Assembly: GCA_902571375.1 (NCBI GenBank)
Contig: CACGBP010000005.1
Span: forward strand, 1-46,934
Origin: an uncultured Pelagibacteraceae bacterium
GTDB lineage: Bacteria > Pseudomonadota > Alphaproteobacteria > Pelagibacterales > Pelagibacteraceae
Direction: 5' to 3'
DNA: 46,934 nt
The stretch's first letter is position 1. Every line of letters starts with the position of its first letter. A model generated the notes under the pieces. That model made no database searches. It was not told the origin of the DNA and saw only the letters and a list, made by a program, of their open reading frames with translations. Below are positions 16,845 to 26,083 of the stretch, piece after piece. The position numbers and the translations under genes were made by a program.

Positions 16845-17311
16845 TTTTTAAGTTTAGATGAAAATTTTAAGTTTTCATAATCAAATTGAGATTTATTTTT
16901 ATCAATAAAATCATTCATTATTTTGATTTTTTCTTCCTCAAATTCTGCAACTTTTCTTTCATTAAGATCTACATACAAAGCTAGAATTTCAATTGTTGAG
17001 GCTAAAAATTTTTTCTTTTTATGTATCATTTCCAATTTATATTGAAGTCTCTTTTTATCGTGATCAAAATAAACACAATTGATATCAACCTCATCATTTA
17101 GCTGAAGTTCTTGATTATAAGTGATATGAGACTCTACAATCATAGTACTTTTCTTTGTTGTTTTTGCGGAGTGTTCGCCCATTTGAAAAATATTATTTAA
17201 TGTATCAGCACCATATTTATCAAACATTAATAAATAATATGAAACATTCATATGATCGTTATAATCAATCCAATCTTTAATCACTTTTTGAGAACTCAAA
17301 TAAACCGACAT
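16841..17311 (-). CDS. Hotdog-fold acyl-CoA thioesterase-like protein
   Basis: A 156-residue 4-hydroxybenzoyl-CoA thioesterase-type protein. The WIDYNDHMNVSYYLLMFD segment (15-32) carries the Asp-x-x-x-H-like active site of the family, and beta strands follow with VESHITYNQELQLNDEV. Thioesterase superfamily membership is clear, but the substrate is not. It is embedded between moaC and moaD with a six-base gap and a four-base overlap, which is not a standard member of a moa operon. Similar proteins occur in carnitine/betaine catabolism. Confidence 0.8.
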   Translation of the reverse strand: MSVYLSSQKVIKDWIDYNDHMNVSYYLLMFDKYGADTLNNIFQMGEHSAKTTKKSTMIVESHITYNQELQLNDEVDINCVYFDHDKKRLQYKLEMIHKKKKFLASTIEILALYVDLNERKVAEFEEEKIKIMNDFIDKNKSQFDYENLKFSSKLKK

Positions 17312-17317
17312 TAAATA

Positions 17318-17863
17318 TTAAAAAATATTTTTTAAGAATTCAGGTAGGCCATCTGGATTTTTCCATAATCCACTTTTACCACCTTCTTTGATTAACAACT
17401 TGACGTTATCAATTTTTAGATGGGGATTTACTATTTTACTTAAATCATAAATAGTTATTAAAGCAGCGTTAACACCCATAATAGCTTCCATTTCAACACC
17501 AGTTTTTGCAACTGCTGAAACCACACAGAAAACTTCCAATGAGTTATCAACCTCATTCATTATAATTTTCGTTGCAGTATGATCAATTGGAAGTGGGTGG
17601 CATAAAGGAATTAGTTCACTTGTTTTTTTAACTCCTAATACAGCTGATACCTCAGCTAAAGTAATTGGGTCTCCTTTAGGCATTTTTTTGTTTTTAATTA
17701 AATTAAAAACTTCTTTTCCTACATAAATTTTTCCAGAAGCTAATGCTCTTCTGAATGTTTCTTTCTTAGATGAAACATCAACCATATTAAAAGAGTTCTT
17801 ATGAAATATTTCTTTTGCCCAATCTTTAAGTTCTTTTTGATCAATAATCTTTAAATTTTTCAT
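17318..17863 (-). CDS. moaC: Cyclic pyranopterin monophosphate synthase MoaC
   Basis: Completes precursor Z synthesis after MoaA. It has 181 residues, about 20 more than common MoaC because of an N-terminal extension (about residues 1-25). FNMVDVSSKKETFRRALASG, KKTSELIPLCHPLP and KTGVEMEAIMGVNAALITIYDL are the family core, including the catalytic lysine and histidine. GGKSGLW is the C-terminal motif. It starts one base after moaA. Confidence 0.95.
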   Translation of the reverse strand: MKNLKIIDQKELKDWAKEIFHKNSFNMVDVSSKKETFRRALASGKIYVGKEVFNLIKNKKMPKGDPITLAEVSAVLGVKKTSELIPLCHPLPIDHTATKIIMNEVDNSLEVFCVVSAVAKTGVEMEAIMGVNAALITIYDLSKIVNPHLKIDNVKLLIKEGGKSGLWKNPDGLPEFLKNIF

Positions 17864-18856
17864 TTAACCACCAGTTTTTGAAAGATTCTTTGTTAAACCA
17901 GTTTCACCGAGTTCGAGATAATGAGATTCTTTTTTAAACTTCATTTGCCCCAAAATTAAATCTTTCAACTCTTCAGTTTGATCATCTTTTTGTAGCAAAT
18001 GTCTTATACTTATTCCAGTATTTCCGAATAAACAAAGTCTTAAATCACCTTTTGATGTAATTCTAAGACGATTACATGATTTACAAAAATCTTTAGAATA
18101 TGGTGCAATAATTCCAAACTTACCTTTGTATTCTGGATTTATATAGTTTAATGAGGGTCCTGCATCTTGACCAAGAGTTTGATAAATCCACTTATTTTCA
18201 TTTAAGTAATTTTTAAATATTTTAGATGAAATATGATATCTATTAAAATAATCCAAATTATCTCCAGTTTGCATTAATTCAATATATCTAAAATTAACTT
18301 TATTAATTTTTATATATTCAGCCCAAGAGTCAAAATCTTTTTTAGAAGAATTTACTCCATTTAAAAGAACTGCATTAATTTTAATATTATCAAAATTTAA
18401 ACTTTGTAAAATTTCTATACCTTTAAGGATTTCATGCAACCTGTCATGTTTAGTAATATTTTTAAATGTCTCTCTATCCAAACTATCAATGCTAATATTA
18501 ATTCCATCCAAACCACTATCAATAAGCAACTTCGCTTTTTGATCAAGATGATAGCCATTTGTTGTAATGACAATTTTTTTGATAGATGTTTCATTTTTTA
18601 AAATTTTTACAATTTCGTAAAAATCTTTTCTTACAGTTGGTTCTCCACCTGTTAATCTTATCTTCTGAACTCCTAATTCAGAAAATCCCTTTGCTAATCT
18701 TCTAATTTCATCTATGTTGAGAAATTTTCTATTATCACTTTTATCTACTTGATATCCATTGGGTAGACAGTATCCACATTTAAAATTGCATACCTCTGTA
18801 ATAGACATTCTTATGTAAGGAAATTTTCTACCAAAATTGTCCTCTAAATGTTTCAC
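17864..18856 (-). CDS. moaA: GTP 3',8-cyclase MoaA
   Basis: Radical SAM enzyme starting molybdopterin synthesis from GTP; 330 residues. The N-terminal cluster is C23, C27, C30 (VCNFKCGYC), the C-terminal cluster is C258, C261, C275 (DFCKSCNRLR..LRLCLFG), and the functional GG tail is at 329-330. RLTGGEPTVRKDF (67-79) is the SAM-binding region. It is the first gene of the moaA-moaC-thioesterase-moaD-moaE-msrP-msrQ operon and is divergent from the sulfite dehydrogenase gene. Confidence 0.96.
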   Translation of the reverse strand: MKHLEDNFGRKFPYIRMSITEVCNFKCGYCLPNGYQVDKSDNRKFLNIDEIRRLAKGFSELGVQKIRLTGGEPTVRKDFYEIVKILKNETSIKKIVITTNGYHLDQKAKLLIDSGLDGINISIDSLDRETFKNITKHDRLHEILKGIEILQSLNFDNIKINAVLLNGVNSSKKDFDSWAEYIKINKVNFRYIELMQTGDNLDYFNRYHISSKIFKNYLNENKWIYQTLGQDAGPSLNYINPEYKGKFGIIAPYSKDFCKSCNRLRITSKGDLRLCLFGNTGISIRHLLQKDDQTEELKDLILGQMKFKKESHYLELGETGLTKNLSKTGG

Positions 18857-19028
18857 AGAATAAACTTATAATAGAAATTAAGATTAATAAATTTAAATGA
18901 TTGTGCATTTTCTTTAAAAATTAACTATTTCAACTACTGATTGCAAAACTTTTGATTGAACAATTTTTTTTATTTTACTTTTTCGTCACAGTCTTTTTTG
19001 ATAAAATCATTTTTTGTAGGGGGGTCTA

Positions 19029-20246
19029 ATGAAAAAAAGAATAAAAAAATTAAATTTATCTAGAAGAAATTTTTTAACTGGAACTGCCACATTAGCAGGA
19101 GTAGCTGCTACCGCTTCTTTTGTTCCGATTACAATTGCAAAAGCAAATCATTCAGAGGGAAAAAAGGGCTTACCAGATTTTATTAGTTGGAAAGATAGGG
19201 ACGCCTTAATAGTTCATTCCGATAAAGGAATTGAAACTCATAGAAGCGCTATTGGCGAAAGTTTAATCACTCCAAACAGAAATATTTATATCAGAAACAA
19301 TATGCCTACAATGACCGATGAGCAAATTGGTAATAGAATGGATTGGAAAGTTTCGATAGAAGGTGTCAAAAATCCTAAAACCTTTACATTAGCACAACTT
19401 CAAAAACTTGGTCATGAGACGATGGCAACAATTTTACAGTGCTCAGGAAATGGAAGAGGTTTCTTTAAACATAAGCCTAGAGGTTCTCAATGGAAAACAG
19501 GTGCAGCAGCATGTGTATTATGGACTGGAGTCCCAATGAAAACAGTCGTTGAAGCATGTGGTGGAATTAATGGAGATACAGTTTTTATGACCTCAGCTGG
19601 TATCGATCATCAGCCTACAGGTTTAGATCCTAAAAAAGCAATGATTGAAAGATCTGTACCAAAAAAAGTTTTTAAAGATGCTATGCTTGCGTGGGAAATG
19701 AATGGTGTTCCATTACCGAATGCGCATGGAGGTCCTTTAAGAATGGTAACTCCAGGTTATTTTGGAATTAACAATGTAAAACATCTTGGAAAAGTTGCAT
19801 TCACTACAAAAGAATCGTCTGTTAAATATATGAAATCAAGTTATAGAATTTCACCGATTGGAAAAAAAGGATCTCAATATCCATCTTGCTGGGAAATGCC
19901 AGTTAAATCTTGGGTTACAAGACCAACTGATGAAACTGGAACTGTCAAGGCAGGAAAAGTTCAAATTGTTGGAGTAGCCATGGGCGGAACCAAAAAGGTA
20001 AGAAGTGTTAAGGTATCTGTGGATGGTGGAAAAAGTTGGAAAAAAGCAAAATTTATTGGTCCAAATCTAGGTAAGTACGCTTGGAGACAATTTGTTTTAG
20101 AAACAACTTTAAGCGCAGGAACATATAATATCGCCAGTTTAGCCTCAAACGGAAGTGATAAACAGCCAGAGTTAAGAATGGAGAATAGAAGAGGTTATGC
20201 CCATAATGGTTGGAAAGATCATAGCGTAAATATTACTGTAGTATAA
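19029..20246 (+). CDS. Sulfite dehydrogenase molybdenum subunit (SorA/SoxC-like)
   Basis: A 405-residue sulfite oxidase-family protein exported by Tat (SRRNFLTGTATLAGVAATAS, 11-30). The Mo-ligand cysteine is C138 in TILQCSGNGRGFF. The oxidoreductase domain is followed by a Mo-co dimerisation domain from about residue 285 (VKAGKVQIVGVAMGG, VSVDGGKSW). It oxidises periplasmic sulfite (SorA) or sulfane sulfur (SoxC). The short monohaem cytochrome that follows favours a SorAB pair. The ribosome binding site is an unusual run of Gs (AGGGGGG) about five bases before the ATG. Confidence 0.88.
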   Translation: MKKRIKKLNLSRRNFLTGTATLAGVAATASFVPITIAKANHSEGKKGLPDFISWKDRDALIVHSDKGIETHRSAIGESLITPNRNIYIRNNMPTMTDEQIGNRMDWKVSIEGVKNPKTFTLAQLQKLGHETMATILQCSGNGRGFFKHKPRGSQWKTGAAACVLWTGVPMKTVVEACGGINGDTVFMTSAGIDHQPTGLDPKKAMIERSVPKKVFKDAMLAWEMNGVPLPNAHGGPLRMVTPGYFGINNVKHLGKVAFTTKESSVKYMKSSYRISPIGKKGSQYPSCWEMPVKSWVTRPTDETGTVKAGKVQIVGVAMGGTKKVRSVKVSVDGGKSWKKAKFIGPNLGKYAWRQFVLETTLSAGTYNIASLASNGSDKQPELRMENRRGYAHNGWKDHSVNITVV

Positions 20247-20273
20247 AATAATAAAAAGTTTTACTATTAGTTA

Positions 20274-20600
20274 ATGAAAATTTTAAAATTTTTATTAATT
20301 GTATTTTTCATTTCATTGAGCGGTAATTTTGAATCATTTTCTGATGAAGCAATGATGAAAAAAGGTTTGGAAATATTTAATGAAACAGCTGCATGCGCTG
20401 CATGTCATGTTTTAAAAGCTGCAGGGTCTGAGGGAAATATAGGACCAAATTTAGATACTGTTACTATGACGGTCGAATCTGTTAAAGAAATGGTCACTTA
20501 TGGATTAGGGGTAATGCCTGCCTTTGGAGAAGGTGAGATTTTAACAAAAGAAGAAATAGAAATAGTTTCACAATACGTAGTAAATGTAGCAAATAAATAA
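20274..20600 (+). CDS. Periplasmic monohaem cytochrome c (SorB-like)
   Basis: A 108-residue cytochrome with an N-terminal signal peptide (residues 1 to about 23). One haem site is CAACH (41-45), and the likely axial methionine is M81 in GVMPAFGEG. It starts 27 bases after the sulfite dehydrogenase and is probably its electron acceptor, passing electrons towards the terminal oxidase. The size fits SorB, not the larger dihaem SoxD. Confidence 0.87.
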   Translation: MKILKFLLIVFFISLSGNFESFSDEAMMKKGLEIFNETAACAACHVLKAAGSEGNIGPNLDTVTMTVESVKEMVTYGLGVMPAFGEGEILTKEEIEIVSQYVVNVANK

Positions 20601-20606
20601 AGCTAT

Positions 20607-20792
20607 TTACTTTTCTAAAATCCAGGCACGGTGATAAAAATCATCAATGTTTCTTTGAATTAGTGATTTTGCGAAAGCCTCTGCCTCTTTTTTATTGTTA
20701 AATGGACCATGTTCTTTTCTAGAATCTTTATTAATAGTTTCTATTTCATTAGGATTTTTATGCGTTCCTTCTACTACAATGTAATTTATCAT
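20607..20792 (-). CDS. Small hypothetical protein (possibly DUF4170-like)
   Basis: A 61-residue soluble protein opening with MINYIVVEGTHK and containing EHGPFNNKKEAEAFAKSL, then DFYHRAWILEK. The GPF..K.EA pattern and the aromatic/basic end resemble the short DUF4170 family of alphaproteobacteria, but the match is by eye. It is convergent with the cytochrome gene (six-base gap) and divergent from the flavodoxin-fold gene. Confidence 0.6.
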   Translation of the reverse strand: MINYIVVEGTHKNPNEIETINKDSRKEHGPFNNKKEAEAFAKSLIQRNIDDFYHRAWILEK

Positions 20793-20854
20793 AATGGTTA
20801 AATAATAAATATTTCATAGTTTTAAATGTGTCATTTTAGTAATATGAAAACGAA

Positions 20855-21424
20855 ATGAAAAAAATTTTTCTTATTTATGGTCATTACAATGATCAATCAT
20901 TTAATGCAGCTATCAGAGATACTTTTATAAAAACAGCAAAAGAGAGGGGTCATTCTGTTGATACTGTTGATCTCTATAAAGAAAAATTTGATCCAGTTTT
21001 TGCGGGTGAAGAACCTGATAAAATTGTTTTAGATCATAGAAAAAGAATTGATGCTTGTGATACTATAGTTTTAATAGCACCAATCTGGAATTTTAGAATG
21101 CCTGCAATTGTTGAAGGTTGGATAGATAAAGTTTTGGCTCCACCTTGGGCATTTAGATTTAAACAGCTGTGGGGTAATTATGGATATCCAATTGGGAACC
21201 TGAGAGATAAAAAAGCAATTATTTTTTGTACCTATGGTTCTCCTAGGCTAGCTATTACTACTTTTTTTCTTAATCTTCCAATCAGAAGACTTAAAAGAGG
21301 TGTTTTTCATATGTGCGGCATTTATAATATCAATTACAGAAGATATTTTGCTGTACCATTTGTAAGTGAAGAGAAAAGAAAAAAATTTCTTGATGACGTT
21401 AAAAAAACTGCTCTTAACGTTTAG
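20855..21424 (+). CDS. Flavodoxin-fold NAD(P)H oxidoreductase
   Basis: A 189-residue protein of the NQO1/KefF flavodoxin-like family, predicted to bind FMN or FAD and reduce quinones. MKKIFLIYGHYNDQSFNAAI is the phosphate-binding start, LIAPIWNFRMPAIVEGWIDKVL (about 73-94) is the central family motif with P.WNF and the Asp/Lys helix, and FCTYGSPR lies near 130. No signal peptide. The next gene starts inside its 3' end. Confidence 0.85.
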   Translation: MKKIFLIYGHYNDQSFNAAIRDTFIKTAKERGHSVDTVDLYKEKFDPVFAGEEPDKIVLDHRKRIDACDTIVLIAPIWNFRMPAIVEGWIDKVLAPPWAFRFKQLWGNYGYPIGNLRDKKAIIFCTYGSPRLAITTFFLNLPIRRLKRGVFHMCGIYNINYRRYFAVPFVSEEKRKKFLDDVKKTALNV

Positions 21425-21869
21425 TGTTATCTTTTTATATTTTTTAGGTACAAATATTTCTAATGCAGATCTAATTAATCCAAAGAGCTCAATTAAACCT
21501 AGAGAGGTAGTTGAAATTCAACTGACCGGACTCATGAAAAACAATGAGAAATTTGAAGATAGTGGAATAGAGCAAACTTGGAATTTTGCACACCCAGAAA
21601 ACAAAAAAAATACTGGACCTTTACCTAACTTCAAAAGAATGATTAAAGGAAGATCGTATCAAATGCTTATAAATCATGTTAGTCACTCAATTACAGAGGT
21701 TGGTAGTAGTGACAAATGGGCTCAATTTGAGGTCATTATACTGGACCAAGAAAAAATTTATCACAAATTTAATTGGCAGGTTGAAAAATATACTGTTGAT
21801 GGTCCTTTGAAAGATTGTTGGTTAACTACAATGGTTTCCAGTCCAATTCCTCTGGGAAGCTCAATTTGA
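21393..21869 (+). CDS. Exported DUF4864-like protein
   Basis: A protein of 158 residues from ATG 21393, which gives a clean signal peptide (TLKKLLLTFSVIFLYFLG, cleavage near NADL). An in-frame ATG at 21366 would put nine charged residues before it. The mature part (VEIQLTGLMKNNEKF, WNFAHPENK, FKRMIKGRSYQMLINH, then a WQVEKY strand and DCWLTT end) resembles DUF4864. Function unknown. The gene overlaps the oxidoreductase by 32 bases, so translational coupling is likely. Confidence 0.7.
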   Translation: MTLKKLLLTFSVIFLYFLGTNISNADLINPKSSIKPREVVEIQLTGLMKNNEKFEDSGIEQTWNFAHPENKKNTGPLPNFKRMIKGRSYQMLINHVSHSITEVGSSDKWAQFEVIILDQEKIYHKFNWQVEKYTVDGPLKDCWLTTMVSSPIPLGSSI

Positions 21870-21925
21870 TAATCTTTAATACAATTTTGTTTCGTTATGA
21901 ATAAAAATTTAGTAGGAATCTGCTA

Positions 21926-24358
21926 ATGAAAACTAAAACAAAAGTAGTAGTTGTCGGTGGGGGAGTAGTAGGTGTCAGTGCTCTTTACCATCTCGCAAAA
22001 AAAGGTTGGTCAGATGTAGTTTTAGTTGAAAGAAAAGAATTAACATCAGGTTCTACTTGGCATGCAGCAGGTTTGTTGCCTCTCTTTAATATGAGTTATT
22101 CAGTAGGACAACTTCATAAGTATGCAGTAGATCTTTATAAAAAATTAGAGGAAGAAACTGGAAAAAATGTTGGCTTTAGTGTTGTATCGAATATTAGATT
22201 AGCAAGCACTAAAGACAGAATGGATGAGTATCATCAGTATGCGGGTGTAGCAAAAACAATTGGAGTTGATGTAAAATTTTTAAAACCTGAACAAGTAAAA
22301 GAAATTTGGCCACTATGTCATACTGACGATTTAGTAGGAGCAATTCAACATCCAGAGGATGGATATATTCAGCCAGCTGATTTGACACAAGCACTTGCAA
22401 CAGGTGCAAGAAATATGGGTGCCGAGATTTATAGAAATACAACTGTGATTGCAATGAAACAAACTAAAGATGGATGGATTGTAGAAACTGACAAAGGTTC
22501 TATTGAATGCGAACATGTGATTTCTTGCTCAGGAAACTTTGCAAGGCAAACTGGAGAGATGGTTGGTTTAGATATTCCAGTTATACCTGTTGAACACCAA
22601 TATATAGTTACTGAACCACATCCTGAAATTCAGAAAAGAAAAAAGGAAGGCCTGCCTGAGATGGGCGTGTTAAGAGACAGTGATAGCAGATGGTATATGA
22701 GAGAAGAAGCTGGTGGATTAATTCTAGGTCCTTATGAAGATGGAGCACCTGCTTGTTATGTTGAAGGGCCATCTAAAAATTCAGAATACGAATTATTTCA
22801 AGAAGATTTAGATAGACTTGCACCTCATATTGAAGGAGCAATTCATCGTGTTCCTGCTTTTGGTGAAGTAGGAGTTAAGAAAGTTTATAATGGAGCAATT
22901 TGTTACACTCCAGATGGCAATCCAATTGTTGGTCCTGCTTGGGGGTTAAAAAATTTTTGGATCAATGAAGGCCATAGCTTTGGAATAACAGCTGCAGGTG
23001 GAGCGGGTTGGCAATTAGCTGAATGGATTGTAGATGGAGAGCCCACTATAGATATGCTTGGTGTTGAACCAAGACGTTATGGTAATTACGCAACAAAATC
23101 TTATTTAAAAGCTAAGAACGAAGAAGCTTATAGTCATGTATTTATTGTCCATTATCCAGATGAAGAAAGACCAGCGGCAAGACCTTTGAGAACCTCTCCT
23201 TGTTATGAGAGAATGAAGGATCTAGGAGCTGTTTTTGGACAAAAATTTGGATGGGAAAGACCAAATTTTTTTGCAACAGATGGTATGGAGCAAAAAGATG
23301 ATTGGTCTTTTAGAAGATCAAAATGGTTTGATGCAATTAAGAAAGAGTGTGAGAATGTAAAAAAAAATGTTGGTCTTTTAGACATGACAGCATTTGCTAA
23401 ATGTAGAATTAAAGGTTCAAAAGCTGAAGAGTTTTTAGATTATTTAGTTGCAAATAAGATTCCTAAGAAAATTGGTAGAATTAATTTGTGTCATGCTCTT
23501 AATACTAAAGGAGGAGTTCATTCTGAATTTACAATAATGAAAGAAGCAGAAAATAGTTATTATCTTGTTTCAGCAGGAGCTAATTTAAGACTAGATCATG
23601 ATTGGATACAAAAATGGATGCCTACTGACGGTTCAGTAATATTTGAAGATTTAACAAACAGTACCGGAGTACTTGTCGTGGCAGGCCCAAAGGCTAGAGA
23701 ATTAATGCAAAAAGTTTCAACAGATGATTTTTCTAATGAAAACTTTAAATGGTTAACTGCTAAAAATGTAAATGTTGGATATGCTCCTGTTAATGCCATG
23801 AGGGTAAATTTTGTGGGAGAACTTGGCTGGGAACTGCATCACCCAATTGAATATCAAAATCATATCTTTGATAAGTTGATGGAAGCTGGTAAGGATTTGG
23901 GTATTAAACCTTTTGGAATTAGAGCTATGAATAGTTTAAGAGTTGAGAAATCTTATAAGCTTGTTGGAACAGAATTATCTATTGAATATTCTCCTTACGA
24001 GTCTGGATTAGATAGGTTTATTCATCCAAATAAGGGTAACTTTATAGGTTTAGAAGCTTTAAATAAATGGAGAGAAAAAGGTTTTGATAATAAATTAGTA
24101 ACGCTTGAAGTTCACAATACAACTGACTCAGATGTATTAGGGAATAATCCGATTTACAAAGATGATAAAGTTGTAGGAAGAGCAACAGGCGGCGAATATG
24201 GATTTAGATTAGATAAATCTATAGCCTTAGCAATGGTAAAACCAGATTTAGCAAATGTAGGAGAAAAACTTAAAGTTGATATTCTTGGAAAGATGTACGA
24301 AGCCACAATTCTTGAAGAAAGTCCTTATGATGCTGAAAATAAATTATTGAGAGCTTAA
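21926..24358 (+). CDS. FAD/folate-dependent dimethylglycine- or sarcosine-type dehydrogenase
   Basis: An 810-residue two-part enzyme. The N-terminal FAD-binding domain has [16 protein letters not shown] (8-22), and STWHAAGL (43-50) includes H46, which matches the covalent FAD histidine. From about residue 430 comes a GcvT-like tetrahydrofolate domain ([42 protein letters not shown]). It demethylates an N-methylated glycine and transfers formaldehyde to folate. Electrons pass to ETF, encoded directly downstream with a one-base stop/start overlap. Dimethylglycine or sarcosine are both possible. Confidence 0.87.
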   Translation: MKTKTKVVVVGGGVVGVSALYHLAKKGWSDVVLVERKELTSGSTWHAAGLLPLFNMSYSVGQLHKYAVDLYKKLEEETGKNVGFSVVSNIRLASTKDRMDEYHQYAGVAKTIGVDVKFLKPEQVKEIWPLCHTDDLVGAIQHPEDGYIQPADLTQALATGARNMGAEIYRNTTVIAMKQTKDGWIVETDKGSIECEHVISCSGNFARQTGEMVGLDIPVIPVEHQYIVTEPHPEIQKRKKEGLPEMGVLRDSDSRWYMREEAGGLILGPYEDGAPACYVEGPSKNSEYELFQEDLDRLAPHIEGAIHRVPAFGEVGVKKVYNGAICYTPDGNPIVGPAWGLKNFWINEGHSFGITAAGGAGWQLAEWIVDGEPTIDMLGVEPRRYGNYATKSYLKAKNEEAYSHVFIVHYPDEERPAARPLRTSPCYERMKDLGAVFGQKFGWERPNFFATDGMEQKDDWSFRRSKWFDAIKKECENVKKNVGLLDMTAFAKCRIKGSKAEEFLDYLVANKIPKKIGRINLCHALNTKGGVHSEFTIMKEAENSYYLVSAGANLRLDHDWIQKWMPTDGSVIFEDLTNSTGVLVVAGPKARELMQKVSTDDFSNENFKWLTAKNVNVGYAPVNAMRVNFVGELGWELHHPIEYQNHIFDKLMEAGKDLGIKPFGIRAMNSLRVEKSYKLVGTELSIEYSPYESGLDRFIHPNKGNFIGLEALNKWREKGFDNKLVTLEVHNTTDSDVLGNNPIYKDDKVVGRATGGEYGFRLDKSIALAMVKPDLANVGEKLKVDILGKMYEATILEESPYDAENKLLRA

Positions 24359-25107
24359 TGAAAATCTTAGTCGCAGTTAAAAGAGTTATTGATTATAATG
24401 TTCAAATAAGAGTAAAAGAGGATGGGTCAGGTGTTGTCACTGATAATGTTAAGATGTCAACAAATCCGCCTGATGATAACGCTATAGAAGAAGCTGTAAA
24501 AATAAAAGAGTCTGGGAAAGCATCAGAGGTAGTGGCAGTTTCAGTTGGTGAGGAAAAAGCACAAGAGACTGTTCGAAAAGCTTTAGCTGTGGGCGCTGAT
24601 AGAGGAATTCTTGTAAAGGCTGATGGAATTATTGAACCACTAGCGGTATCAAAAATTTTACAAAAAGTTGTTGAAAAAGAAAAGCCAGATTTAGTTTTTA
24701 TGGGCAAACAAGCTATTGATGATGATTGTAATCAGACTGGACAGATGTTGGCAGCATTATTGAATTGGCCGCAAGCAACTTTCGCCTCTAAAATTGAAGT
24801 TAAGGATAAATCTCTGGAAGTTACTAGAGAAATAGATGAGGGCTTAGAAACTATAGAGGTAAATGTTCCTGCAATAGTTACATGCGATTTAAGATTAAAT
24901 GAGCCCAGATATGCTTCTTTACCAAATATTATGAAAGCTAAAAAAAAGCCAATTGAGCAAATTACAGCGTCAGATCTTGGTGTAGACACAAAACCAAGAA
25001 TAGAACAGATAAAAGTTGAAGAACCACCAAAAAGAAAAGCAGGGATAAAAGTCGCAAGTGTAGAAGAATTGGTTCAAAAATTAAAAAATGAAGCTAAAGT
25101 AATATAA
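24358..25107 (+). CDS. etfB: Electron transfer flavoprotein beta subunit
   Basis: A 249-residue ETF beta subunit: [35 protein letters not shown], and the AMP/FAD-contact region [20 protein letters not shown] with [20 protein letters not shown]. It forms the soluble ETF heterodimer with EtfA. It is coupled at both ends by TAATG junctions, to the dehydrogenase before it and to etfA after it. Confidence 0.96.
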   Translation: MKILVAVKRVIDYNVQIRVKEDGSGVVTDNVKMSTNPPDDNAIEEAVKIKESGKASEVVAVSVGEEKAQETVRKALAVGADRGILVKADGIIEPLAVSKILQKVVEKEKPDLVFMGKQAIDDDCNQTGQMLAALLNWPQATFASKIEVKDKSLEVTREIDEGLETIEVNVPAIVTCDLRLNEPRYASLPNIMKAKKKPIEQITASDLGVDTKPRIEQIKVEEPPKRKAGIKVASVEELVQKLKNEAKVI

Positions 25108-26060
25108 TGTCAGTTTTATTAATTGCAGAGCATAACAATAAAGAGTTTAAACCTTTTACATTGAATGCTATTTCGGCAGCATCTCAAATAAATGAAGATG
25201 TACATGTTTTAGTTTTAGGTTCAAATTCTGACAGTGTAGCAAAATCTATTTCTGAAGTTCCTAATGTAAAAAAAGTGATACACATAAACAATCCTTTATA
25301 CGAAAATTATTTGGCTGAGAATTATACTTCAGCGATAATTAAACTTGCTAATGGATACTCACATATAATTTGTTCAGCTAACACATTTGGAAAAAATTTG
25401 ATGCCTAGAATCGCTGCCTTACTAGATGTTTCTCAAATAAGTGATATTACAAAAGTTGTATCTAATGATACATATGTAAGACCAATTTATGCAGGGAATG
25501 CTTTTGCAACAGTAAAAAGTGCAGATAAAATTAAATGTATAACTATAAGACCAACATCATTCGATCCAGCCCCAACCTCTGGTGGTTCTGCAGAAATTCA
25601 AAATGGTAATCCTGGAGATACTTTTGATTTATCAAAATTTATTAAAAAAGAGGAAATTAAATCAGATAGGCCTGAGCTTGGAACTGCTAGGGTAGTTATT
25701 TCAGGTGGTAGAGGAATGCAAAGTGGAGAAAACTTCAAATTGATTACAGCGGTAGCAGATAAGCTGAATGCAGCAATAGGTGCTTCAAGAGCTGCAGTAG
25801 ATGCTGGATATATTACAAATGATCATCAAGTTGGACAAACTGGAAAAGTTGTTGTTCCAGACTTGTACATTGCTGTTGGAATTTCTGGAGCTATTCAACA
25901 TTTGGCCGGAATGAAAGAGAGTAAAGTAATAGTAGCTATCAATAAAGACGGAGAAGCCCCAATATTTAGCATTGCTGATTACGGTCTTGAAGCTGATCTT
26001 TTTGATGCCCTCCCAAAATTTCTTGAAGAATTAAACAAATTAAACACTATACAAAAATAA
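25107..26060 (+). CDS. etfA: Electron transfer flavoprotein alpha subunit
   Basis: A 317-residue ETF alpha subunit. The C-terminal FAD domain is plain: ARVVISGGRGMQSGENFKL, LNAAIGASRAAVDAGYI, QVGQTGKVVVPDLYIAVGIS and QHLAGMKESKVIVAINKD. It takes electrons from the preceding dehydrogenase and delivers them to ETF-quinone oxidoreductase, encoded 23 bases downstream. Confidence 0.96.
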   Translation: MSVLLIAEHNNKEFKPFTLNAISAASQINEDVHVLVLGSNSDSVAKSISEVPNVKKVIHINNPLYENYLAENYTSAIIKLANGYSHIICSANTFGKNLMPRIAALLDVSQISDITKVVSNDTYVRPIYAGNAFATVKSADKIKCITIRPTSFDPAPTSGGSAEIQNGNPGDTFDLSKFIKKEEIKSDRPELGTARVVISGGRGMQSGENFKLITAVADKLNAAIGASRAAVDAGYITNDHQVGQTGKVVVPDLYIAVGISGAIQHLAGMKESKVIVAINKDGEAPIFSIADYGLEADLFDALPKFLEELNKLNTIQK

Positions 26061-26083
26061 TAGAATCTGTAAAAAATTAGATT

